From Strigamia acuminata (Eukaryota; Arthropoda; Chilopoda; Geophilomorpha; Linotaeniidae): a stretch of DNA of 64,000 bases. The notes below the pieces were generated by a model. The model ran no database searches and was not told the DNA's origin. It saw only the letters and a list, made by a program, of their open reading frames with translations. The position numbers and the translations under genes were made by a program. The stretch is from NCBI GenBank assembly GCA_949358305.1, contig OX442321.1, forward strand, positions 9,387,605 through 9,451,604, in the 5' to 3' direction. Numbering within the stretch: the first letter of the stretch is position 1; the number at the start of each line of letters is the position of its first letter. This document shows positions 26,765 to 37,644 of the stretch, in pieces.

Positions 26765-29700
26765 CTATGTGTTTGGCTTCTCGTATTTGCACATGACGCT
26801 AAACATACTCCCTCCTAATCGACTGGCCAACCATTTGTTTTTCAGCACTGCCAATTTCAGTGTTTCGCAAACAAACGTGGCGTTCAGATTGGTGTGGACT
26901 GCACGACCCATTCCTTCCAACACGAGCAGCTCCACTTGTTCGTCCACCATGGCTTTGGCCACGTCTTCCTGCAGACGACTAAAGTAATCGAAAAAAAAAT
27001 CCATATTAATTTGCATACATGTCGCACACTTATTAATTAATATCTCACCTTAAATCCAAACAAGGCGACCCCTGTCCAGAATCCATGATGAGCAATTGAT
27101 CATGCAATAACGCTTCGCTAATCTCATTCGAGATTGTCGCCACCTGTTTCATCAGAACTGTTAATTCACAATAAGTGACGTCATTCAGAGCGGGCCTCGA
27201 GTTGGCGCATAAAATGACCTGAGATTTAATTAGAAACAAATGAAACATGCGAATTTAATGGCTAATGAATGAGTACTTTGGTTTTTCGTCCGAGCAATTC
27301 GCGCACAAACGGAATAATCCCCATCACAATATCCAAGCCACTGTTATCGACAAAAATGGCGGCGCACTTGTGAGGCGGGCCCTCCTTCATTCGACGTATC
27401 CACGCATCCAAATCATCAACGAGCCACGGTCTCGATTCCAGACTAGCCACAGCTTCCTCGAAGCCGAACTGGGCTCCCTCCAACAACACGGCAACTTCTC
27501 TGGCGCCCCAATCGAACACATTTCCGGCTAAAACGCCCGTCACAAGCGCTTCTTGTTTCTCCACCAATGGAAGCGAGTCCAGATACGCGAGTCTGCGACT
27601 CAAAGATCTTAAGGCACTCTCGTTTTCAAATTGTTTTTGCTAAAGATTAAAATTTAAATATTAAAAATTAAATTTAAAAATAATTTTACTTGTAAATATG
27701 GATCAGGAAAATCAAACTCGTTCAAGCAATGCTCTCGCATGTCGAGTAAACTTCGAACAGTTAACGAGCCATACGCACTGTGGAAATTAAAATTTAAAAA
27801 AATTTAAATAATTATTTTTTGATCCAGGACAAGTATGTTACAAGGGTTGGCCTCGAAGGTGCTTCAACCTATTGAGGTATTTATCGCGAAATTTGCCGGC
27901 TCGATCTGCTGCATCATCCGAATTGGGTTGACTGTCGATGGCTTGCGCTACAAACTAAAACATTGTAAATTAAATTTATTATACACTAAACGTGACAAAA
28001 TAAACACTTTATCAGTGGCGTCCTCAAAACACTGCAGCCAATAATCTCTCGCATCTTTATCGGTCGTCAAATCAACCGAATCTGCAACGTAAGTGCTTGG
28101 ATCGGCCAAAAGAGGGCAGTAAACCAACTGAGTGTCGAAACTGTCCATTTCAAACTGAGAAAAGGATTAAATTAAATTCAAATTAATGCTAATCAATGCT
28201 AATTACTACCATTGCCAATCCAACATCGGTGTTAAATACTTTCTGCGTCGGTAGAGGACTCTGAAGGCCAGAACTTCCGGCATAATTTTCACTCCATGAA
28301 TATTTATCAGCATCTAAAATTACACCGCAGCAATCAGTTCTATGGATAGCAACCGGGGAAACAAATTAAACTCACCGTATTCCTCGGTGGCCTTTAAAAA
28401 TGCGCCGATTGCACCTAAATAACCCTCGTGGCGCAAAAACAAAGCTTGTACTTTTCCCTAAAAAACAATTAACAAAGCTACTTTGTACCAAAAATCAACA
28501 CAAAATCTCCATTGATTAATTAAAGTGATGGCGATGAAATAAACTGAGCCACACGTCCACCTTGTGTTTCAAACCTTGCTCCAAAAATTAATGGCGAAAG
28601 AAATCGCGTGCATGCTGATCGGGTGACCGCGTAGAAAATATCCACCAAAATAAACCCGCTTTAGATCGTGCAGAATGGCATATAATGAGGCAATTTGTCC
28701 AATGTCATTGCTAATTGTGTACAAAAGGCTACGAACGATATCACTCTCGGAAAATTGAGCTAAAAAATTACATTTTTTAAAAATACATATACAAAATTAT
28801 CAGTTATAAATTAAATTACCAGTGTCAAAATGTTTATCTTTTTCGGAACGTATTGCTTTTCCAAAGCTTGAAGCTATTAAATCACCGGGCAAACCAAGTA
28901 TATCGTAATCTCCTCCGTAAATATCTTTGACCAACATATCGAGATTACGATGATCCCCTCCCTCGGCTAATTGCAACAAGTCGTCAAAACCCTGTAAATA
29001 TCGAATATTAAAACAAAATCATGTGACTTTCAAAATAAATTACTTTAGCTTTCGTCAATAGGGAACCTAAACCCCAAAACGTTCCTCCACCAAGCGATGA
29101 CCCTCCAATTCGTTCATATTTCACTTCAGACTCAGCCTTTTTTTTTAGAAAAATATATTTTAAAACTGAATTATCCTGTGGATGACCTTCAAAACCATGT
29201 GTATACCTTCATAATGCTTACGCCAGACCCGATATTGACGAGTAAGTAAGGAAATAAATTAGGTTCACTCGTAACAAATTGGTATTCAGGATTTCCGTGA
29301 CGTTGGTAAGTGAAAATTTCGTCAGGAATATTTTTCAGAAGGAAATTACAACCCATAATAAGGCACGACATTTCATCTTCTTTATCGACCCTGGAAAGCA
29401 AAATAAAAATTCAAATTAATTATCACAACATCATAAATCAAATTCCGACTGACGTCAAACCGAGTTTGTTCGTAATTAAATCCGTATATCTGTACGATCC
29501 TCCACCCGTAGCTTTAATTGATTTTCCTCTCATGAATTCTTTCGAACCTATTAAATTTTTTTCTATAAACGTTAAGCAGTTTTCTATATATTTCGTTTCG
29601 AATTTGATGAAATGTAACCGAGCCCGTTCGGAAACGTCATCGTAAGTTTCCTCGTCACTCTAAAACGACAGAATTAATATTTAACAAACACATAATATTG

Positions 29701-30146
29701 GATAAATAAATATTTAAATATATGAATACTCGAGTTCCTTCATCTATGGATGTTATCGAGTATCGAGCTCGTCTGTAAGCCACTGTTGAATAATAGGCAA
29801 TCTTTGTGAGAGAACCACCTGTTAAATAAATAAAATAAATAAATACAAATGAATTCGTAAAACACTATACAAATACAACACTATTCCAATTCTCTATATA
29901 TTTGCATGTTATCCATAATTATCCATGATTTTGCCATGATTATGGACACGAATTGTGCCAATTACTGCCCATGTCAGAAACCAAACAACCGGGCAGGATA
30001 AAACTGTTTAAAAATAAACATTTGCCATTACTACTCTACACTTTCTTACCTATGTCAATGGCAAAGCGTTTAGCTTTTCTTAGATTTCTAAATATCAGGT
30101 CACCTTCGGGTAAAACAATGCTTTGGGCTTCACTCTTTCCTGACAT
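26765..30146 (-). CDS. PANK4: Pantothenate kinase 4-type protein (4'-phosphopantetheine phosphatase)
   Basis: Exons: 30050-30146, 29730-29818, 29454-29659, 29207-29390, 29044-29136, 28820-28991, 28575-28759, 28376-28457, 28210-28313, 28008-28154, 27842-27954, 27690-27777, 27277-27639, 27049-27218, 26765-26978. They total 2307 nt, 768 aa, close to the roughly 773 aa of vertebrate PANK4. The N-terminal half is the pantothenate-kinase fold: DIGGSLTK (about 31-38), [10 protein letters not shown] (112-121), [23 protein letters not shown]. The C-terminal half is the DUF89 phosphatase: DNSG at 618-621 carries the metal-binding Asp, with [11 protein letters not shown] at 718-728. In the family the phosphatase removes phosphate from 4'-phosphopantetheine and related metabolites, limiting CoA synthesis in the cytosol. 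The kinase half looks inactive: the catalytic Glu after the GGG motif is Thr121, while the Arg before GGSSLGGG is kept (YERIGG). Introns are mostly 50-100 bp. Confidence 0.95.
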
Positions 30147-30856
30147 TTTTACGTTTAAATCATAAACTAAATTCGCTCAGAATAATCAAGAGTTCCTTTC
30201 CAAACGGTCCAATACATGTATTTCGTGTAGAAAATTTCCCATACCCAGTTCACTTTATTCCAGTTCACTTTTATTGGTTTCTACGGTAGCCTCCTACGCA
30301 GCAATTACACGCCCACATATAAGTGCACTATAGACAATTTGTTTTTATTTTTCGCTACGTTATTTTTTTTTCTAGTCGGTAATTTAAATTTTTCGAAACA
30401 TTTTCAAACCAATTATATAGAACACAAAGTCATAAACCTACATTTATTGTAGGATGTCATACGGAAGATGAAAAGAGCCAGTATGAATTTATTTTTCAAA
30501 ACTTTTAAAACATTTTTCCTCAGTTATAAATTTGTTTTTATTATCAAATTCCGCAATTACATAACAGAATTCTTAGTTTTTTTACGAAATTGAACCGAAC
30601 TATAAATGCAATACTCGGGAATGATTTTACGCATGTGCGGTGGAGGCGAGGCGTTGTCCTCTCGATGCGCATGTTGTGGGTGAAGATGAGCGACATTTTA
30701 AGGCCTCTTTCTTCTCGAAATAACCTATAATCGCTTTAATTTAGCTCAATAATTTAATACTAATCATGCACGCTTGGAGATCCGCTTTGACCAGATCAGA
30801 TGAGCACAATTTCTTTCGCTAATTATTGACCGTCATTCTCATTTGTGCGCTTCGCA
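30147..30856. promoter_or_regulatory. Divergent promoter region between PANK4 and the orphan membrane protein
   Basis: The two start codons point away from each other across 710 bases. Most is AT-rich, but 30640-30700 is GC-richer and holds GCATGTGC and TGCGCATG words resembling NRF1-type sites (consensus YGCGCAYGCGCR), which are frequent in bidirectional housekeeping promoters. Shared control is an inference. Confidence 0.4.
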
Positions 30857-31827
30857 ATGTCACACTTTCAACTCCGATCCAATCTGTTAATTCTGCTGTT
30901 GCTCTTATACAACGCTTACGAAGCAGGTCCGTTTTTGTAAAAAAAGTAGAAAGGAAAATTCCCAATCAAATATACTGATTAGATGATCTGAATTCCAGAG
31001 ATGTATTGTCAGTTTGAGGGCTACAGGGCCGCCTGCAATGTTTACCTACGGAAGGGGGTCATGACCAAAGTAACAGCTGTCATCAATCATTGCAATGTTC
31101 CAATTGATGTCACATTTTTTATCAAGGTGAGAATTTATTTGGAATACTAAACTGCAAAAGTGAGAGATTTAAAAAGAAAAGTTTCATATACCTTTTTAAA
31201 ATTTAATTTTAGTCCGAAGAGCCACAAGTTGAATGGGATTACACATTCATCACAACCAATCCTCCACAAAGTGAAGCAATATCGGGTTTTATGGTTCCCG
31301 TTCTACTCTCAGTGGATCTAGAAAAGCAGAGAGAACAAATCATTGTGAAAGTAATAAATCTTAATTTTTCATTAAATTAAATTTTAAATTAAATTAAATT
31401 TTAAATTAAATTAAATTTTAAATTAAACTGAACATATTCTTCCAGGCTAATTTCCACGTTAACGAGTTTAAAGACGTGCCACTACTCAACAACAAAATCC
31501 AAATCAAGTCATTCGCGGACTGTGCTCTCGGTAGGTCATCAAAAATGAGAAACAATACTCTCTATACAAAACCCATTTTGTTTACCAGGCACTGCACCAA
31601 AAAACACTGGTCATATCATCATCGGCGTTGTTTTGACGTTACTATTGTTCGCTGTTAGTGGTTCTATTATCTGCTGGATTTGCTACAGACGGAAGAAAAC
31701 GGGTGCAGAACTGGTCGCACTCGTGGATGACATGGAGGCTGACTCGAGCCAGCCGAGCAGCAGTACTTCGACTAGTACAATCAGATTATCAGACGTCCGA
31801 AACAGTGATTGTGAGAGCCCAACTTGA
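30857..31827 (+). CDS. Unrecognised small type I membrane protein
   Basis: Exons 30857-30926, 30999-31126, 31213-31350, 31446-31530, 31589-31827 join in phase to 660 nt, 219 aa. Residues 1-22 are a signal peptide (Leu run LILLLLL). The ectodomain (24-148) has four cysteines (27, 36, 55, 138), enough for two disulfides, and a beta-strand-like pattern. A membrane helix spans about 150-173 (IIIGVVLTLLLF...CWICY), followed by the stop-transfer RRKK (174-177). The 40-residue tail has an acidic part (VDDMEAD) and a Ser/Thr-rich run ending ...CESPT. I do not recognise the family; a small adhesion or receptor subunit is possible. Short introns, clean splice sites and phase continuity make the gene itself convincing. 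It is divergent from PANK4 and convergent with the coiled-coil gene. Intron 3 carries a tandem repeat. Confidence 0.82.
31366..31428. repeat. AT-rich tandem repeat, 17-bp unit
   Basis: About three head-to-tail copies of an ATTAAATTAAATTTTAA-type unit fill most of intron 3 of the orphan membrane protein gene. Confidence 0.75.
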
Positions 31828-32400
31828 GGGAATTTCTTAATACTTTGTGCCTTCCTAATCCCAACGTTTAACGTTTCCATTTTGAACGTCTTTTTCGAAT
31901 TTAAAGTTTATGTAATTGACGAGACAAAAATTATCATTTAGTCTTTTATTTTTCATACAATTGTTTTAGGTATATTTTTAAAATTCAAGTTCCTCGTTGT
32001 CTTTGTAGTTTTTGTAGGAAAGTTTGTATTTTTGATATCCTCCTTTTTACAATTACTCTCGTGCAAGTTTCTTTTTTTTGAAGAAGCAACCTAGTTGTGA
32101 GTTGTCTCCGTGTTTGTCGTCGTGTTTGTATTTTCCTGCCGTTTATTAAATCAGTGTTGCAATTTTCGTGCACGTTTTCCTTTATTTGGTCGAAAGATGC
32201 AATTTTGGAACCTAAAATATCAAATTTTTTCAATATCATTTTTCTCTTTCATCACTTTTTCAACAAACCTCAACTCTCTTAGCGTTTGACGCTCTTCGTT
32301 GAGTCTGGCGGAAATTACTTTCGTCCTTACACGGCAAAAGATCGTTGGAAGCAACAAAAGGTTCTCCAGGTGGCCGCTGTAACAACTAAATCAAATTCCA
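31828..32400. other. Convergent 3' flanks of the membrane-protein and coiled-coil genes
   Basis: The two stop codons face each other across 573 bases. A minus-strand open frame at 31985-32239 lies downstream of the coiled-coil stop and shows no family features (Arg/Gln/Thr-rich), so I read the region as 3' UTR of both genes. Confidence 0.5.
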
Positions 32401-35210
32401 TTAAATCGATAGTTCTGGTGGATTTCGTCCTACAAATTCGCATACTTCCTCCAGATACTTCTTCAACACCGTTTGTCGTTCTTCGTGTGCATTGGTTGGT
32501 CTATCTTCGCCACTTCGAAACCTAAAAACACAAAAAAATTAATTCCGATTCGGAATTATTTCTCTTCTAATTAATTTCACCTGTGTTTCATTGATTTGCT
32601 GTGTCTCTTATCCGGTTCCGAAATATTTTCATTTTCCAGCAAATTTTCGCTGCATTCCGTCAATTTTGAAAACTCGTCATCGGGTGTCGGAATTCTTTCG
32701 AGTAACGATTGCGTCTTCCGAACGATTTTCGGTGGCAAACCGTTTTTGCACGAGCATTTTGGTTCGGTCGCTTCGAGTCGCGACGCGAATGAGGTGGTGC
32801 GTCTCAACACATCTACATTTTTCTCATTATTTTCACCTATTCGTTGTTCTTCGTCGGACGAGTCACCTTTCTGCGGCATTGAATTCGTCCGTGAGAATGA
32901 GTAAAGATCGTCGAATAAATCGGTCGGAGGTAACGTGAGTGTCTGCCCGTTGCCGCGATTTCCCGATAAATAGGAGTCGGTAAACTGGAAACTCGACTTG
33001 CCAGGCAGAGCTTGGAAGTTCATTCTGCCGTTACTAGTCGGCAACAAACTCGACGAATCAGAGTTTCGCCTCGGAATAACAGACATTTGGGACTGGGATG
33101 GCTGGACTCTCGTTTTGCACGAATGGAATCGGTGAAGATTAACAGATTCGTAATCGTTCGACGGCAAATAATCCAACTCTGGAGACAAGTTGTTTTGGGT
33201 AAAGAAATCCTGCGACGGCAAGCTCGTCAAATTTAACTTCTAGATGAAAAAAATATTTAATTATTAATCAAAATTTAGATTTCGTATTGCTTACTAATGG
33301 TGGCTGGCTTCCATTCGCGCCACCGTACAAAATTCTGAGCGATTCTTGCCACTGATTTTGCAACAAATCTTGAATTCGGGACATGAGATGGCTCCTGCTG
33401 CTTGCCAAAGTTGCATTTTCTTTTTGCAAATGCCTTATTTCACCCACAAGGTCGTCAATTTCATCATTTTTGCAACCGTACTCTCGCTCTAATTCCGTCT
33501 CCTTTAACAACAACTGTTGATTATATCGTTCGGCTTGCTCTTGCATGGCTTTTTCGTACTCCACTTCCAAAACGGCTCGTTCTCGCGCATCTTCGTCACT
33601 TTTCTTACGCAGTTGTTCGTCTAATGATTTCTGGTAGAAAAGGTTCACCTCGCTCATCTTCTTTTGATACTGAGCGAGTAATTTTTCTTCTAAATTCATC
33701 AGGTTCTTCTCGTGTTCCCTTTTCAGAAGTTCGACAGTATTTTTCTCTCGTTCCTCCAATTCATTTATTGCCGCCGTATTTCTAGCTTGTAAAAGACTGA
33801 CTTCCACCTTTGTACTATCCTAAAATTTTAAAAAAGAGTTTCATTTATAATTTTGATCCAATCTGCCAACTCGGCCTTACTTTCTCTCTCGACACATCCT
33901 CCAGTTGATTAGTCAGTAATTGTAATTGCAGCTGTAACGTTTTGACGGTCTGTTCGTTTTGGATTTGCTGTTGTTGCAAACCGTTCAAATGAATGTGATT
34001 ATTCTTGATCTGAGACTTGAATTTATCTTCGACAAGTTCCCATTCTTGGACACTCTTGTTTAGAAAATCAAAATTTTGAAATACGTTTTTTGGTTTCAGT
34101 TCGTTGTACTCACCACTGCAAATTTATTGTTAATTTCGCGCAATTTAATTTCGTATTCTTCGACCGTAGTTTTATTAGAAGCAGCCAAATTTACATTTCG
34201 ATCATGTGCTAAGGTCAAATCGTTGGATAACTTTGAAATTTTCGACTCAAATTCAGCCATCTTAAAAAAATAAAAAAATAAAAAAATTATTACTCCGTAT
34301 TATTTTTCTAACTGCAACTTAACTCGCTTACCCAAGTTTGTTTGTCATTGTGAATCTGTTGAATTTCTTTCTGACTTAGCATCAGTCTATCCAAAGTAAG
34401 TGTCAACTCTCGTTCTACTTTAATTAAAACCTGGAAACAAATTATCATTTTTTAATTTTAATGACGAAAAAGTAAAAAAGAAATCTGACTTCTTGTTCTC
34501 GTTTTAGATCCTCCTTGGCCGCGTTTCTTTCTTTTTCTAATTTATTAATTTGTGCAATTTTATCAGTTTCTAATTTCTTCCAGCCTTCTACGATTTTAGA
34601 CAGTGTCTACAATTTAAACACAATTAATCAACAAATAATACTTACAAGTTAGAAGAAAAAAACTTAGTTTTTATACCTTATCCAACTGTTCAATCATCAC
34701 ATTTTTCGTGTAATTCGTAGACACTGCGACCGTCAACTGTTGCTGTGTTTCTGCCAGCTGAATAAAACAAAAACTAACATATACTCCGTATATAATTCAT
34801 GGCGAATTCGTGGCTATTAATTAAACTCACCTTTTCTTCTAATTCTCTCGTATTTGATTGGCAATTCTAAAAAAAATATTAAATTATTAAAATAAAATAA
34901 AAAGATTTATACATTTTCACTATTACCTGGCACAACTCGTTTCCAGACATATCTGCGCTATTTCTCGAAGGTCTACTTTGATTTAATGAAGTAGAATGAA
35001 GAACCGAATCGGACTCGTGAATCAAATGCTGTATCCTTGACCACGGCACATCCAAAACAAAATTTAAACTCGAATCAGTTCTGAAAAGCCGAATTCAAAC
35101 CGGTCAAATATGCAAATCGATCGCTATCTGTTTGTATATTTTAAAACTTACGGAAAATCCTTTTTTCTTTCCGTATCCTTCCCAAACTCGGTGTTGTTGC
35201 GAATATCCAT
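32401..35210 (-). CDS. Coiled-coil protein, possibly centrosomal
   Basis: Exons: 35152-35210, 34927-35080, 34831-34866, 34677-34757, 34490-34606, 34332-34430, 34114-34260, 33881-34054, 33295-33819, 32581-33239, 32401-32521; 2172 nt, 723 aa. Residues 1-70 are a polar head with a hydrophobic patch (LNFVLDVPWSRIQHLI). Residues 70-445 are almost continuous heptad coiled coil rich in Glu, Lys, Leu and Gln, ending LMSRIQDLLQNQWQESL. From 464 to the end is a Ser-rich, probably disordered tail, with a final conserved-looking helix (EERQTVLKKYLEEV). No catalytic domain is present. The layout (long coil plus serine-rich tail) resembles centriole or centrosome proteins; centrobin is the nearest I can think of, but I cannot confirm it. 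Introns are 53-110 bp except one, as in PANK4. Seven consecutive coil exons have lengths divisible by three. Confidence 0.8.
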
Positions 35211-35467
35211 TTCAAACTACAGGGATTGCATTCATCGAGCAGCAGACATCGAGGAACGAAAATATTTGAAATCACCGCTACGGTTGCGCTACGGTTACTT
35301 CGTTAAATAAATTGTCTAGCTACAGGACGATACCGAAATCAATGAAGATTCACTCTTCTGGTATACGCTTGTTTCATCCGGGCTGTCGTCCGAGGTTGCG
35401 TGTCACTCTGTTGGGAGCAACTGTTATTAACTATATCTGTGATGCTTTACTGTCGGCATAGCAACAG

Positions 35468-35493
35468 TTAGGTTAGTGTTAGGTTAGGTTAAG
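35468..35493 (+). repeat. Short TTAGG-like patch
   Basis: GTTAGGTTAGTGTTAGGTTA continues into another GGTTAAG, giving three exact TTAGG units plus variants. TTAGG is the usual arthropod telomere repeat, but short internal runs are common in such genomes and need not be telomeric. It lies about 260 bp upstream of the coiled-coil start codon. Confidence 0.6.
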
Positions 35494-35568
35494 ATTATGT
35501 TTATTTCCGACATTTTTGAGTGTCATTTTCGGACTCAGGAGGGTTTGTTTGGTAAGTAACGAAATTTT

Positions 35569-35618
35569 GGGCCCGTTCCGAAGCGGGCCCTATTCTAAAG
35601 TAACTCCGAAAGTAGAAT
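35569..35618. repeat. Two adjacent hairpins upstream of the coiled-coil gene
   Basis: First stem GGGCCCG (35569-35575) pairs perfectly with CGGGCCC (35584-35590) around an eight-base loop. The second, ATTCTA (35592-35597) with TAGAAT (35613-35618), begins two bases later. The loops share the word CCGAA. Confidence 0.65.
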
Positions 35619-35822
35619 TTAATGTGTTTCTTTCTTTGAGTTTCCACACTGGTGTTAGTCTATTACTCTATTTTCTCTAAAAATATATTGTAACAACCCC
35701 AGTTTGTTCCATTTTTTCTGTGCATCTACAATGCAAAATTTTCTGTTTGCTTTACTAGAATGGAATGGATTTCATTTTAGGCCTAATTTGAATTTAAATT
35801 GCGATTAATTATTAAAATAAAT

Positions 35823-36236
35823 TTAAATTGCGATTCGAACAAGTTTATAGCTTGAAAAGACTGCTTCTGCCTCTTGTTCTTTCCCGTTTTTTTCACAGTT
35901 ACGATAATTGTCATTATCTTGTTGCTCCCATTTGCGTGACAATCTGTCCAATTTTTCCTGAATTTCATCTCTTAACATTTCTAATTGTTGCAAACGCTTC
36001 TGGTTCCATTTGAATGTTGTGTTCGTTTGTTTTTTTGTGACATTTGCAAAAATTGTCGAGAATGAATAAATATGCTTTCGACCAAATTCGGATTTTGGTT
36101 CTGGAGCAACTGACAAAGTTTTCCGGTTTTTGCTTCGATCAACTGACATTTTCCGGTTTTTGCTTCGACCAACTATAATTTTCTGTCCTTCAGCTGCTAA
36201 GTTGGTGAAAAAACTTTTTCTTTTTTTTGTGGACAC
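35823..36236 (-). CDS. Possible coding exon, Lys/Ser-rich with a coiled-coil end
   Basis: The minus strand stays open from a stop at 36255-36257 down to about 35823, roughly 140 codons, but there is no ATG at the top; the first in-frame Met lies near 36149. The N-terminal part carries a duplicated ten-residue unit (SKNRK...SV twice), reflecting a 30-bp direct repeat at 36121-36144 and 36151-36174. The C-terminal half (KRLQQLEMLRDEIQEKLDRL) has clear heptad character. I do not recognise a family. It may be the last exon of an unplaced gene, a short single-exon gene starting at the internal Met, a decayed copy, or chance. Confidence 0.35.
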   Translation of the reverse strand: MSTKKRKSFFTNLAAEGQKIIVGRSKNRKMSVDRSKNRKTLSVAPEPKSEFGRKHIYSFSTIFANVTKKQTNTTFKWNQKRLQQLEMLRDEIQEKLDRLSRKWEQQDNDNYRNCEKNGKEQEAEAVFSSYKLVRIAI

Positions 36237-36415
36237 GGAGAGAACCGATATTGATCAAAAGGTATAAAACAAGGATAATAATTTTGACACCTATTGTCAC
36301 GCCATAACTCATTAAAATGATTACGAAGGAAAAAATAAAATAAAATATTACAGTCGCACGAGGAAATTCAAATTTTATTTCATAATTCGTCTACAAAATA
36401 ACATTTTAGCTTTAT

Positions 36416-36615
36416 TTAACTCTTCAAAATAATATTTCTGCCGCGTTTGAAAAGCCAAAAGAAAAACAAAATTATCATAATGGCCAACCCGATCGATATG
36501 TAGAAAAATCCATTTGGTTCTTCCTTTCTTCACTTTCTTTAACTTCTTCAAAGGAGTGTTTTTTAAAGTAATCCAAAAACCAAACGATCACAATGAGATC
36601 AGTTAGGAACGTCAT
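36416..36615 (-). pseudogene. Split two-helix micro-ORF
   Basis: An ATG at 36613-36615 opens a frame starting MTFLTDLIVIVWFLDYF, a likely membrane helix, then a charged stretch (KKHSFEEVKESEERK), before a stop near 36479. In the frame one base back, overlapping it, runs FFYISIGLAIMIILFFFWLF followed by KRGRN and a TAA at 36416-36418 with AATAAA immediately after. If joined, the two would give a roughly 65-residue hairpin membrane protein. The present sequence needs a one-base frame change, so it is a pseudogene, a base error, an unrecognised splice form, or chance. No good splice signals lie between the two halves. Confidence 0.3.
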
Positions 36616-37644
36616 TTCCTAGAAGTTCGTTTGTTGTGAGAGTTGGTTTGTTGTGAACAAAAGTAGTATGTTGAATTGAATTGAATCAATTGCTTGGAAA
36701 TGCATGCTTTTGCAATTTAATTTTTTTAATTTTAATAAAATGGCAATGCATTCAAGCATATAAGGTAATAAACGCGAAGTTGAGGGATATGAGTGAGACT
36801 TAAGAACAATGACGAAATATTTGCATTATATGCGTGCCAATCAATCTCCAACAACTATAAAAAGACACAACAATTGTGCTGAAATATATGCTTTTGTTTG
36901 AAATTAGAACAATTGGCCTGCAGCAACAATCTAATAACTTTCATGTAAGGAAATAACCAAACATACTAATTCGTCATTGCATTTTTAAGCTAAAAACGTA
37001 CAAAATAGAGATGGAAATAAGTAAAACTTGGTAAAACTTGTTCTTTTTTGAATAACAATTAAAGAGAAGTGTTGAATAGAAAGCAATGGTTGGCTTTCAC
37101 AAGCACCAGACTGCGCGAAATTCGATTTTTGAAATGAAAAGGCTTTTCAATAAATACTTCGCTTAAAAATGTAAAATTTATTGCTTAGTATACTTAACAG
37201 AAGTTGAAATGTTTGTTTTTAATAATTATCATTTGAAAGTCATATGAAAATTTAATATGCCATACATGGTATAATAAAATGATAAATTAAACTAAAGTTA
37301 TGCGTAATATTGTTTTTTTTTTGTCACTAATGAATAACATTCTTTTTCTTTTTAAAAAAATAAACAACCTAATCAACACTACACTTTGATGATAGCTTTA
37401 ATGAATGGAGAATTTTCTCTTCTTGCATAGCAGATGATAGAAAAATTACAAATTACACTCATCCTCAAATAAAATAATGATTCAGGATACAACAAACTGA
37501 AATGTTCCTAACTGAGAACAATTCCACATCGATTAAAAACTGAATGAATAATTAAAAATTAATAAACATTTACACTTGCATTTATACACAAATACTAAAT
37601 TAAAAAATGCAATTTTCCTTTTGCAACCAAAAAAAACAAATCTA

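Larger units (their letters stand above)
35211..37644. other. Region between the coiled-coil gene and Mmp
   Basis: This stretch holds the promoter side of the coiled-coil gene, a TTAGG-like patch (35468-35493), two adjacent hairpins (35569-35618), two weak coding candidates (35823-36236 and 36416-36615) and the AT-rich 3' flank of Mmp (about 36620-37644), in which I see nothing else. Confidence 0.5.

Noticed and set aside
31985-32239. Minus-strand open frame between the membrane-protein and coiled-coil genes
   Set aside because: It lies after the coiled-coil stop codon, is Arg/Gln/Thr-rich without structure, and fits 3' UTR better.
35497-35551. ATG-led 18-codon segment ending at a perfect GTAAGT donor on the plus strand
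   Set aside because: It looks like a first exon, but I found no downstream exon that continues its frame; the best nearby acceptor leads to a stop within three codons.
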